Assembly: GCA_024138015.1 (NCBI GenBank)
Contig: JAMXBB010000010.1
Location: 82,023,510-82,087,509, forward strand
Reading direction: 5' to 3'
Source: Lumnitzera littorea
Taxonomy: Eukaryota > Streptophyta > Magnoliopsida > Myrtales > Combretaceae
DNA length: 64,000 nucleotides
Part shown: positions 37,196 to 48,700 of the stretch, one piece after another
Numbering within the stretch: position 1 is the stretch's first letter
Layout of the letters: each line of letters begins with the position of its first letter
The notes under the pieces: generated by a model
What the model saw: only the letters and a program-made list of their open reading frames with translations
Told to the model about the DNA's origin: nothing
Database searches by the model: none
Program-made: the position numbers and the translations under genes

Positions 37196-37559
37196 GCAAT
37201 AATGGCACAACTAAACTATTGTGTTTGGAAATAGTAAACTTGGAATCTAACAAATTGAGAATTCTATAAAAGTAGAGTAGGTACATTCAAGGATACAGTA
37301 AATTATGTGATTTAACCATATAATCCTTCACAAAATAACATTTATGTATATGTACATTAGAATTGAGTGAATCAATACATGCTAAAGGTAAGAATATAGT
37401 TTACAAGATTTATACAGGAAATGGACAAATAACAACAATTTACAATAATACAATTCACTTATATTCTTTTTATTTTGTATTGGGTCTTAATGTTTCTTGT
37501 CCTCTCATAGTGCTTATACGCTTTTTCGATTGTTTTATCGCTCTTTGTATTTAATTCGA

Positions 37560-40500
37560 ACTTCATGACCTTCGACAAGATGTATAATCGATCCCTAAGG
37601 GTTGCAATCTATGAAATGACATAAGTACGCTAAGTAAGAGAAGTCTATAGACAATGTCAAGGTTTAAGTGAAAATTAAAAGACATGCAAACATTAAGGGC
37701 CATACATTTCCTTCAATCTTAGTTGTCTAGCCTTTACATTTTAGACATTTGAGAACATATACACCATAGTTGGAACTACAATATATGAAACATGTTACTT
37801 GCATTGAATCTCTAGATTATATTGCATAAGTGAGTGCATAACAAATAAGAGCATTACCGATCACCAATAGTCCATTGTTATGGCACTTTATTGTTGATTT
37901 GAATTGGTTAACTAGAAATGACTTTGTCGAAAGGAGCAAAATCCTTGTCCTTAAATTCTTCGAGTTGATATACACCATCTACAATTCTAACCTGCCAAAT
38001 TGTCATCACCAAATAGTTATATTTAGATTTCAACTACACTGTGCATGCAATATACCTAAGACAGTGGATAGTACAACAACATACCACTTGCTTCACTTTA
38101 CTAATGTTTTTATCATTTAGTGATGTATGCATACTATCATACACCATGATGCTCTCACGAGTTATTTGTAGCTCAATCAAATACTAATGTTCCTTTGATG
38201 GATTCATTAGTATGAACAACTACATTAAACAATAGGCTCAACACTTACATTCTAACAAATATCATATAGAACAGTAAAGTTCAAAAGAGTATGTACCCTC
38301 TCACATTAGTTCGGTTTTCCTAGAAAGGCTTCCCTAATATGTAAGATGTTACAGAAGCTAATTAGATCGTCTTTTCCAAAACCCAAAAAGACATATGCTT
38401 ACATCTAGTGTTAAAAAGTCAATTCATTGAAAAAAGTTCAATGACATAGTAATTATATATCAAAGTAGTAAGTTATTACCAAAAAAGTATAGAGAAAAAA
38501 CCATGTCCTCCTTTTAGTGTCATCATTACCTCTTGAATAGACCTAAATTTTAACCATGAGGTTGATAGCCACCCAAGTGGTCTTACATGATAAAATGACA
38601 TGACGATCAAATTACACTATTGTTTAATTACACATGGTGGAAACATATGTTATAACATGTTAATCTCACAAGAAATTTCAAACTATATAAGTTATGGTCA
38701 GTGATCTTACTTTAATGCTTGCTTGGTATTAAAAACATAATTAACTATGCACATGTCATAATGGGGTATGGAAATCCAACAACCTTCATTACTCTTCTTC
38801 CATAATGTACTGATTTACATGTAAAAGAATGAGCAAGTTTGGAAAATGTTTCACATTAGAGAAAAAGAAAGGAAAAAAAAAAAAAAGAAACAAAGACCAC
38901 ATGTAAAGTACTAACCGATACCTACTGTGGTATTGGTTTTTTCTTTTTCTCCTTTATATTCGTATGTAAGCAAGGAGACACTTGATATCAGGAGGGCCTC
39001 CTCTCTTCCCTCATTTCTATAGGCTGTGTAAGGAAGTAGGCATGGCTTAGACTTTTCGATGATACGAAGACAACATCTTTTTGCTTGCCTTGTACAACAT
39101 TGTGTTTAACTTCAACCTAAAACAAAAAAAAAAAGTAAATAAGTAAATCAATTGCAACATATAAAAAATAAATATTCAAACCAAATTACTTTTGGATAAT
39201 TCAAGCAATAAAAACATTTGAGGATATATATATGATTACCTCTAGCTGTTTAGTATTATTTTCATCGTAATTAGGTAACATCTCTTGCAAAGGCTCGACG
39301 TTAATTCATCCATCATCATTTAAGTTCAAGTCCTGGTAAAGAGGGGAATCTTTACCTAACTCCTTATTCTTCTCTTCTAATTCGGTTCAACTTTTGGATG
39401 CTTTCTTAGATGGAAAAACAATATTCATCAATTCCATCATCTGCCTCTACATGGATGTTAGAAATGGGATATCTCCCCTTGCAAATCTTCTCAACTTCTT
39501 CTTTCTATTCTTTTTATTGTCTCAACATAACATCTAGCTTCTCCTCCAACAATTACAAATATCTCATTAACGTTATATATCAATAGTTCAGTATATAACC
39601 TATTTGACAACTACAATAAGAAAGGAAAGGTGCGACCTTAAGCTTTGAATTCCCTTGGAAAGATGATTTTTTATCTAAGTAATGCTTTTAGAGGATTTCA
39701 CATAACCATCGATTAAATAAAATGAAAATTAACATGGTATGAATGTTTAAAGCAATCTACAATTAAAGCTTGGTAATAAAACTTGAATAACTCATTGATT
39801 CCCTTTAGACCTTGTTGAACTTTTGTATAACTTTCCTCACTCTTTCTTCGGTCTTTGTCTTCAATTAAGTTGTGTCTCACATCAAGCTATCCATTACCAC
39901 AAAACCTAGTGAACACTTGTCAATAAAATGTAGCTAAAGAGAACATAAAATGGAAAATTATAATCAATTAGATACATAACGTAGGTGGGATAAAATATCC
40001 ATTAGCAATATTACTAATGAATCATATTCTAATAAATGTTAATAAAGGTTTTAAGGATTAAATGTATACCATGAGGAATAGAATACAACTAGACATATAA
40101 CTCTAATCACTTATCTTATGCTTTTAAATACCATCTTACATTCTTTGTAGAACATACTTCGACGAGTTAAATTATGGTAGCTTACTCGCATTTACCACTA
40201 CTGTTAAATATTCCCTTATAGCTGTTAGACCGAATTGAGGGGCAAGTAACTTGCTAAGTATCCATATTATGAACAATTGCTTGAACTTGTCATTAGCAAC
40301 CTTAGCTTTTTCCAAACTTTCCTCAATGGCAATGAGCTTGACATCTTTCTTCAACCGTAAGTTACTCCTCACACTAACCAATACCTTATTTGTAGTGTTT
40401 AGAGGTATATCTTCTCCTTTACTGCTTAGGTTGAGAACATTTTCCATGTTATAAGGAGTAATATGTAGAATTGTCCCATTTATGTCCAAAACACAATTTT

Positions 40501-40884
40501 CAGGTTTACAGTTCTCGAGTAGCCATAAGCACAAATCCCTATCCATTTTATTGAAATTTAGGTACATAAGGCTACTAAACCCTATCTCACTAAAAATAGC
40601 TTTTTTCACATCATTAAAAGAAGAAAGGACGTCCACTACATGTCTAGATTGATATCTTGCCTCTTGCTATAAAGAATAAACAATCCAGTTAAGTATTAAA
40701 AATATATAACAAAATCCTAAGTTAATAGTTTTGAAAGCTTATCTAATCTTACTAACCTCGCATCACCCTTAGATTGTGCCTTTTAATTCTTATATTCTTT
40801 GGAGATATTTATCTACCTTTATTCGTATTCCCTCTTTACTTTAGGAGAAAGAGTATGCCACTTTTCAACTCTCTTTACAAACGT
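37560..40884 (-). pseudogene. MULE-borne Ulp1-like gene, multi-exon, degraded (tentative)
   Basis: The best part is an open frame of 154 codons (40172-40636), extendable to a good splice acceptor at 40666 (TTTATAG). It reads ARYQSRHVVDVLSS, then IFSEIGFSSLMYLNFNKM, RDLCLWLLENCKPENCVLDI, ITPYNMENVLNLSSKGEDIP and LFIIWILSKLLAPQF. This matches the N-terminal domain pattern (IGFGGLL.L..., ELC.WL, IT..DV..VLGLP, F.L...LLAP) found in plant proteins that also carry a Ulp1/C48 protease domain. An upstream candidate exon is 40757-40884, with AG and GT edges but an internal stop. About 2.4 kb downstream, SSNYGVYVLKCLKC (about 37.75 kb) resembles the DCGVYVLK.IEC catalytic block with the cysteine replaced by tyrosine. 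The link between the two ends, and the protease call, are inference. Confidence 0.5.
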
Positions 40885-41264
40885 CTAAAAAACAAAAAAC
40901 ATCATCATTTAAAAGTTACAAAAAACTATCTTAACCTATCCAACATGTATAAAATATAACCTCATTAATCTTCCCTTTAACTGGCTATTCATCCACCTTT
41001 AGCTTCTTACTCTCATCATGCTTATGTAAGGATAGTCTAAGAAAACAAAACCATTATGTTTCTATAACAACACAAATATAAACAAGACAATTTAAAAAAA
41101 AAAAATGGACATCTCGAGTCATACAAGTAATGCATGTATAATGTCATTGGCTGTTTTATCTTTCTTCCTACAAAAAAATCACAAACCTATAGTGTGTAAC
41201 AACACAATCACTAAAATTAATTATTAATAGAATTATGGAAAGTAAACAATCAAGTGTAGAAAAA

Positions 41265-41675
41265 ACTATCAATAGATAACACTAAACTGTAGATATAAAT
41301 TGCATAATAACTGGATAAAATAGACAACACTATCAATAGTAACATTAAATTGTCAACAATGCATCTGCCACCTAATGTACTATCCACAATACGCTATCAT
41401 TATTAATAGTGAAGCTTAAATGGTAAAAGCCTCTTCCAAGTTTCTGTCGATAATGACTGTAGAATGTTAACAGAAAATCGAAATTGTGTGTTTCTCTCCA
41501 TGTAAACTATTAATAGATACTTGCCATTATTGATAATTTTGCCCTACCATAGATTTTTAAAACCCTAATTTATTGGACCAAGATGTTCAAATGTGGGACT
41601 TAATGCAATCTCAAACACAAAAACCAAACAATATGATAAAAAGAAAAAAATACAAAAACCTTAACATCTACTATC
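41265..41675 (-). repeat. Motif cluster E
   Basis: Contains ACTATCAATAGATAAC (about 41267), ACTATCAATAGTAAC (about 41330), ATTGTCAACAATG (about 41348), ACTATCCACAATA (about 41380), CTGTCGATAATGACTG (about 41445), ACTATTAATAGATAC (about 41507) and ACTATCAATAGTTG (about 41669). It lies upstream of the minus-strand gene relic, mirroring cluster A upstream of the plus-strand transposase. Confidence 0.65.
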
Positions 41676-43424
41676 AATAGTTGAATAAAAATGAAGAAAC
41701 CCTAAATCTCAAGAGAAAAAAAAAAAACAAATTTTAATGAAAGAAATAGGAAAAAATTGTAACAAAATATACTTGGATGAACTTTTTAAAAATTACATTA
41801 TTTAATACTGCAAAAAACCTCTTCTATACTATGATTGATATGTTTTTATCATAATAGAATTCCTTTTTATTTTGAGAGAGTGAAAGTGTATTTGTCTTTT
41901 TAGGTTTTGGAATTTTCTTATTTTATTTGATTTTATTATTATTTAATTCTATAATTTATTTTTTATTTTTCAATTCTCAAAATGTTATAGTGTTTTAATA
42001 AAAACAACGATTTAAATTTAATTTTGGTACGTTATAGATTGATTAATATTATTGTAATGCTATTTTACTAACTATACTGTAGAAATCCTCATTAATATAA
42101 GCAATTTAAGGACGAAAAAAAAAAAAAAGCACATGAAAAGCCTGCATTCCTTGAAAAACGACAACAAACAACCCATCTTAATTTTCTCAATTAATAACAA
42201 ACGGGACCACTGCAGCAGTTAAACTCGACCCTATGGCCTTTATTGCCCTTAAACATTAGACAATTTTACAAAGCAAAGCTTAGTACTGAGTATCAAGTAC
42301 TACGTGGCAAAAGGGTCATTTAGATTGCAAAATCAAGTTGAACCATCAAACCAAAGCAGCTTGTGTAGCTACCTCCCAAATCTTTAAGGATCTTTGTCGG
42401 CTTGAGAGAATTTTCGGATGTTGAATGGGCTTTTTGTCGTGAAATGTGCTTTTCCTCTCAAAGATGTCATTCCACATCTTCTTAGCATCTTACATTTTCT
42501 TTTTATCTACGATGGTTAATCGTCAAATTTTGAAAAGAAATATTACAAGGAATCTACTTTATCTTTTTCCTTTAATTTATTTTTTTCTTGTTTTCCTTTT
42601 AGCAATGCGGAACATAATGGATAAATACAAATGAATTCGAGCTAGTGTCCTTATGTTTATTTAATTAATAAAAAACAAAAAATCATACGTCACACCAGAA
42701 CTGACTATTCTATGAGATGAGTCTATAAAACTCTAATATTACTGCCAAGAGGAACAAAAGTCTGTAAATCCCACGTGGAGGAAAATCGAATAAGTTATGA
42801 GCTCACTAGTTGATTAGAATTGGTTAATATAGCCAGGAATCAGTATAAATGGTCTCGCGAGAGAAACAAATATATCCATTCAAAATTGAATCCACGATCG
42901 AAAGTCTTCCTTTAAAAATTTCCCTTTCCATCTCTGCTCCTCTTTATCCCTTTCGTTGTTTTAAATTATGCACTTGCAAATGCGGGAAAACTAGAATAAT
43001 TGTAATATAATGAAACACTTGAAAATGATTTATTCAAGATGATGAATACTAATTATAGTAATTATGAGCTTTTGGCTAAGGAAAAAATAAAAAGAAGTAT
43101 TAAATAAGACTATTGTAATATAATGATATAAACATTGGTTGCTTAATAGAATTACTCATATTTGAATTCATCTCTTTAGATGAAATATATAATGATGTTG
43201 GAGGAAGAAAAAAAAGAAAACATATTAATTACATTTTGAGATATAATAAATAACATAGCTACAGTAGCAACAATTTTCTGTTTATTAAAAAATAAAAATG
43301 ATTTTTGATTTGACATTTTTTTACTAGTTATGAAGACTTTTGGAGCAAAGCCACCATCTAAGGTTGCTTAATAATGCAATTATTATTTATGTCAACCAGC
43401 AATGACGTCATGAATGGACAAAGT
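41676..43424. other. Intergenic, no gene seen
   Basis: AT-rich sequence with several A-runs. The region 42.15-42.95 kb is less AT-biased and contains a CCACGTGG motif (about 42772), but no open frame with family features. The 62-codon frame at 42446-42634 looks accidental. Confidence 0.5.
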
Positions 43425-43434
43425 GCTAAGTCAC
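43425..43434. other. Left target-site duplication of the small MULE
   Basis: GCTAAGTCAC (extendable by A) here matches GCTAATTCAC (A) at 45731-45740. A 9-11-bp duplication is typical of Mutator-like elements. One base differs. Confidence 0.6.
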
Positions 43435-43560
43435 AATATTAGTACATAGATATAGTATTTGGTGAAAAATAATACGAAAATAAGTTTCAAGTAAAAATTA
43501 ATATGAGAATATGACATGTGACTTCATTATTCGGATTTTTTTACACTAAAGTCACATAGG
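43435..43560 (+). repeat. Left terminal inverted repeat of the MULE
   Basis: Pairs with the reverse complement of about 45601-45730. The strongest stretch is TAATACGAAAATAAGTTTC, with AATATGAGAATAT nearby. About four bases in five match over the outer 90 bases, falling off inward. Confidence 0.8.
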
Positions 43561-44081
43561 GGGCGTATCACTTTAGTGCTAATATATACCCTTAAATCAG
43601 CCATCTCCTTTATTTCTCATTCACAGAATCTCTCACAAAAAATTGTGTACACATAAATCTCTCAATCCCACTAACCTATTGGTGTTCAAATATTGAAGTT
43701 TTATAAGAATTTATTAGTTTTATTTATTCCATTTTTTTGAATTAATTATATTTTTTTGTTATTGTTTATTTAGTTTTTGTTATGAAATTTTAGTATTTAT
43801 AGTGATATATGTTCTATAAAAAAATGTAGACTTATTTTATATAAAATAAATATTTGTCGTAATACTAGTAGTAGTTTAGAAAAATTGTATTTAGTTGTTA
43901 ATAATAGTAGTAAGAATATTAGTTATTTAACGCGAGTAATGTAGTCGGTTAAGAATCTTTTAAAGATAAAAGTTGTGTAATGATATGTTGGTCAAAAGTG
44001 TTAATTTTAGTGAGTGAAATGTGATTGCTATATGGAGTTTTCACTAACTTAATAGTAACTCGTATAATAATTACGAGTAAG

Positions 44082-44731
44082 ATGGTGGATTATGTGAAAA
44101 TCATTGTCTACACACATGGAAATATCGTGAAAAGTAACTTAGGAGTGGAGTACAATAGGGAGCTAGCAAAGAAATTGAAGATGAAGATAAAAATGAATAA
44201 AGGGTCAAATTATGCTCATTTTTTTAACAGAATATGCAATAGTATTGGGGTAGAAATTATTCATAGACATCCGATATATTATGAAGGCGGTGTCCACTAC
44301 GAGTTGATGCTCATCAGGAATGATGACGATGTTGAAAACTTTATTATGGCCGAATCGTTGAGTGAACGAGGTATTCAGTATATTATGTTCGATTGAGCGG
44401 ACAGAGTAATGTGGGCCCCAATAATAACCCTATGAATATTGTATTGCAACAAGTACCCTCATCTGGAACTGATTTTCCCATAATCGATGATAGTTACCTT
44501 CGTACTATAGAATAAGATGTGGTTTTGGATGATACTATTAACGTTAATGTAAACGAGGAAGCACTTGATGTAAAGTATGGGGAAATTTGGCAAGAGGATC
44601 TGAGTTATGATCCTTATACGGAAAGGATTGTTATGGGTCTAGATGGTAGCGACGATGAAAATGATGATGACAATAGTAAAGAGGATGGTGATGAGGGGGA
44701 AGAGGAAGGCGAAGTCGACTATGCTATCTAA
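44082..44731 (+). pseudogene. MULE gene: N-terminal MURA-like (PB1-like) domain plus acidic tail
   Basis: The natural start is the ATG at 44082 (MVDYVKIIVYTHG); an open frame also extends upstream to 44025. The first 105 codons (to 44396) read GVEYNRELAKKLKMKI, YAHFFNRICNSIGVEI and MLIRNDDDVENFI. This is the pattern of the domain at the start of many plant Mutator proteins (GV.Y.R...K.LKV, I...IG, then I.DDDDV..M). A frame change near 44393 leads to GPNNNPMNIVLQQVPSSG and, after a TAA at about 44513, to DDTINVNVNEEALD, DLSYDPYTERIVMG and a run rich in D and E ending at 44731. The rest of a transposase (zinc finger, DDE core, SWIM) is absent. Confidence 0.7.
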
Positions 44732-44997
44732 TGACATACAATTGGCTTACCAGATTATTGAAGGTAGCTTACAGTTTTTAAAGGACTACGGTGGTATTAT
44801 CTTGTACCTTTCATTCCACACCATCCACCACCTGATGAAAGTGACCAGCTTGAGCAGCCAGAGTCAATTGCACCTCAACCGTCACATGACAAAATTCGTA
44901 CTAGGGGAGGTTAGACTTGGCTCAAACGAGGAAGGGATCGAGGGGATCTGAATGTTCTGTTTGTGGGGTGACATTTCATTAACTTAGGTTAGATTGG

Positions 44998-45252
44998 TTC
45001 CAATTCAAGAGCTTCTATGTTACACCATCGTTTCATCAACCATTCTATGATACGCCGGCGGTGTCCTGCAATAGACATACTATGTACTTATAGAGCTCTA
45101 CCATTGGTGTAGGGATCACCCAATACCAACCACCTTCATATATTAGCCTTGTTTTGCCTAAAAACTTTTCAAACTCGTTGACTGAGTCTTCTATGGGTTT
45201 TTCTAAGAAACAACCATCATTATTATCTAGATATGGTGCATTTTTTTGTTAG
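44998..45252 (+). pseudogene. Possible 3' exon or tail of the MULE gene
   Basis: One frame runs 84 codons with a single internal TAG. It contains FYVTPSFHQPFYDTPAV, GVGITQYQPPSYISLVLPKN, SLTESSMGFSKKQPSLL and SRYGAFFC, then stops. It is rich in P, S, Y and F, unlike the AT-forced surroundings, which suggests former coding. I do not recognise the family. It may be the C-terminal tail of the element's gene after loss of the transposase core, or an acquired host fragment. Confidence 0.35.
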
Positions 45253-45600
45253 CGTAAGGGTCGATATTAGATTTTATTTTTTGGATATTTTTTATATTCT
45301 GATTGTACTAGTAACTAATGTATTTAGATATTATTTAAATTTTATTTTTTATTAGACTCTTATTATATGTATATATGGTATTGATGAATAAATACATTTT
45401 TTATCTAAAATATAAACGTTTGACATTCCTATTAGAATGAAAAAAAAACCCACATAATGATTGAAGTCGTATTAAGTCATGCAATTTTCACCGTATATTC
45501 CTTTAAGTATGATAAAAAAATTGCAATGAAATCAAAATTTAAAAAGAAAATTACAATAAAATTATAATTTTTTATGAAAAAATTATACTAAAATTGTATG

Positions 45601-45730
45601 AGTAGTATGCAACTTCAATATAAAAAAATTTGGGATATACAACTTTATTACTATATTCTCGTATTAACTTTTATTCGAAACTTATTTTCATATTATTTAT
45701 CGCTAAGTACTGTATCAATGTACTAAACCC
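45601..45730 (-). repeat. Right terminal inverted repeat of the MULE
   Basis: Reverse complement of the left repeat. Its outer tip in minus orientation is GGGTTTAGTACAT. The next ten bases outward (45731-45740) form the right target duplication. Confidence 0.8.
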
Positions 45731-45740
45731 GCTAATTCAC

Positions 45741-48700
45741 ACTTATTGCTGAGAATTGTCCGTAAAAGCAACCCCTAACCAAGACCTCCGGACAATACGG
45801 TCTTTATTCGTTTTCTTTTTTATTTTTTTCATTTTGTTTAGCTAATATTTAGAAAAAATGTTCTACGCATAATATTTATTAAAAGAAGAAACTCTTATGA
45901 ATTCTTTATATTTTATTTTTATACAGAATGTCGAATCAATTGAAAAGATGAAAAGTTTCCTTTTTAATATGTTGACTATTGTTTTAGACATTCATTAATA
46001 ATAATAAGCATTATAACCATATAATGTAAAAGAAATATTGTTAAGGTAATAATAACTTGATAATTTTAAGTTTTTATTATGATATATATATATATCTATC
46101 TATCTATCTCTATCTTGAATTTCCTTTTTAGGTTCTTGCCAGGGTTTATAATACATACGAGAATTAAAGCAACAAAAATCTGTGCCTTTTCCTTTTATTT
46201 AATTTTTTAATTCTTGCATAATTCGTATTGATCATGTAACGACGTGAATAATAATTGTTCATGTTCCTGTTGGGCTCATCAAAAAGTTCTGGCAAAATTT
46301 GGGTTGAATCGAGGCCGAATTCGTCCAGATTTCAAGGTATACAGGTCTAATATTGTATATTATTACTATCTCAAATGTTTTTAACATACTTTCTAATAAT
46401 CATTAATATTTTATTTAGTAAGATTACTATAAAAATTGTTGCCCTAAACCTAGTTATTTATGGTCTTCTGGTAATGCACTCTACGTATTTAACTCGAGTG
46501 TTCACCCACGTTTGGCCTCCTTAGCTTTGGCAAAAAACAAAATATAATAAAATAAATAAATAAAATAAACAATGGTCAAACCCTTTAGCTGTCGGCCTCA
46601 GTGCCATAGCTTCGTAGGTTATAATACTTTCGGTTTCGTAGAAAACGTTTTTCCAATGTTTTATTAATATTTGTCATGATTGAAGCTGTAGAATTGTTTG
46701 ATAGTATCACCTTAGTTTTTAGATATTGTGATTATTAATGGATTTTAGTATAAAGGATTGATGGGATGTGATGGTGACTGCTAATATTAGGTGGTAATAA
46801 TCACTCATCATGAAAAATATTAATGTAAAATAAGGGAGTTGCTCCTTTCCCTTTGTGAAAATATGAGTTTATTTTTCTTAGTTTTCATTGATATATACAT
46901 GCATATATATATTTTATGATTGTTAATTATCACTCTAGAAAGTCATTGCTACTGCTATCTTCTACCATGGCTTTCTCCTAAAGGCCATTATCGTACGCAA
47001 TATCTCGACACTAATTATGATGAATATCGAAAAAAAATATATATATATATTTTCCGTGAATGGAGTACATCATTTCATTAATGTAAAAATCACCGCTTGA
47101 ACTTTTAAGTACTGTCTCAATTTTAATCCCAAAGTCAAAGTTATTTGATGCTACACTAATTGAAAAAAAAACGTTTTCTCTAACTTATACTCCATTTGAC
47201 ATGTCATTATATGAATTAGTAAAGTGACAAATAAAAGTTCAAATAAATAGATATTTAGCAACTGTAAATTTTTGTTGTAAAATTTGATAAAGAAAAGTTT
47301 ATTGGTATATAATATTCACTAATTTCAAGTCTTACACGTAAAGTTAAAAGGAAACAAAAAAAATTCAAAGCTTAGGTAATAATTTTGATATTATCACACC
47401 ATAAATTGCAGAGAACAATTGGATTAACAAGCGGCTAATACGATGAACATTCTTCATATGCACGTTATGGAAAGGCCTGTTAATTAATTTGTCTCTGAGA
47501 TAATGTTTGATTAGTAAAATAAGATAGTATAATGAGATGAACAGCACAGTGCAAAAAGAATTGGGTGATACAATCCTTTTCTATACATTTAGTGTGATCA
47601 ATAACAGCACTCTACTAAAAGTTATATTTATTTTCTACTTGAAATGAATTTTTATATTACTAAATATATTGTACAAATTTTAGTTTGTTTGTCCAATAAC
47701 TTACGCTAATATACAAAAAAAAAAAAAAGAAATAAAGAATTTATCTAGTGTTATAACAGAACATGACAATTAAATGATACTTAAAATGTCAAAATTTAAG
47801 GATTTAAGATGTAAGTCGCATTTTTAGTGTCATATGTTGAGGAAGTATGAACTTTAGCTGCAGAGATACCTTTTGAGATTATGCTTCCTTCTTAAATAAA
47901 AATTTTACCGAAATTTAGATTCACAGTTATATTATTTAAAAGCATTAACGTTATTATTATGGCCCATTTGCTAACTAATATCAATGTTACAACTATTGGG
48001 CAAAAGGGAGATCAAATGATGTCTATTTCGAGATTAGTATTTATATCAATAAATTATAATAACCTTGATAAACTTCTTTTCTTATAGAAAATTAAATCTA
48101 GTTTTCATTATGAGACTAGTATTCATATCTAATAGATTATAATACCTTAATAAACGCCTTTGCTTACTTATAAATGGATACCTTCATTAAAGCTTATTAA
48201 ATGTACCATCTAATAAGAGTTTGGGTGAGCTTTTGGTTTTTTCATGTTGTAAAAGAGTTAAATAATGAAAATAGATGGCGAATGCTTGATCAAATTACAT
48301 ATCCGATTTGACCTATGGATGATTATGCAAGCATACATTTCTTTCCTAACAAAGTGTGAGAGATTACTTTTTGATTTACTAAAAGTAAAGATAGGGTTTT
48401 TTTATAGTGGTATCATGTTGTCATAAGGTTATAATAAATCATACTTTATTTCAATATATTATACAACAAATGAAAGAATGGAATATATGGAGAACTTTAT
48501 TTTTACCAGAATTTAGTGAACCATGCCATAAACGGTAAAATCAAAACCGTTGATAATTTTGTTTTTATTGTTGATAAGTATAATTTACTAAAATTGAATA
48601 TAATTTATCACGATATTATAGTGACTTTATAATAGAATTTCCCACCTTGTAGATAAAGTTTCTAAATTTTAAAACTGAAATATAATCTGTGATACCTTAA

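Larger units (their letters stand above)
29830..41675. mobile_element. Large gene-carrying Mutator-like element, inferred (decayed; ends undefined)
   Basis: This interval contains a FAR1-like transposase relic (+), a second transposon-type gene relic (+) and a minus-strand gene resembling the Ulp1-type genes of Kaonashi-like MULEs. Five clusters of a near-palindromic ACTRTCRAYAGT motif flank and separate these genes: 29.83-30.14, 33.01-33.49, 35.56-35.89, 36.94-37.20 and 41.26-41.68 kb. The motif is rare elsewhere in the window as far as I can see. Co-occurrence of a Mutator-type transposase, a Ulp1-like gene and repeated motifs fits one large MULE. I could not find terminal inverted repeats or a 9-bp target duplication, so boundaries are those of the motif clusters and the single-element reading is inference. 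Confidence 0.5.
43435..45730 (+). mobile_element. Mutator-like element (MULE), 2.3 kb, non-autonomous
   Basis: The two ends are inverted repeats of about 120-130 bases. Both carry TTAGTACAT, then GATA.AGTA.TT.G.GA, AATAATA(C/T)GAAAATAAG, TTTC(A/G)A, TTAATA(C/T)GAGAATAT and ATTTTTTTA.A.T.AAGT. The extreme tips differ (AATATTAG against GGGTTTAG), which fits decay. Flanking direct repeats of 10-11 bases support transposition. Inside is a gene for an N-terminal MURA-like domain but no transposase catalytic core, so movement would need a transposase supplied from elsewhere. Confidence 0.8.

Noticed and set aside
40251..40454. Plus-strand open frame of 67 codons
   Set aside because: Antisense to the longer minus-strand frame that has family-like residues.
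44643..44951. 102-codon plus-strand frame
   Set aside because: Its first part is a shifted reading of the acidic D/E-rich coding stretch (M, K and R from GAT/GAA codons); the second half has no clear pattern except a short P-rich piece in another frame.
46262..46336. Short exon-like stretch ending in AG-GTATAC
   Set aside because: Only about 25 codons, no recognisable domain and no neighbouring exon found.
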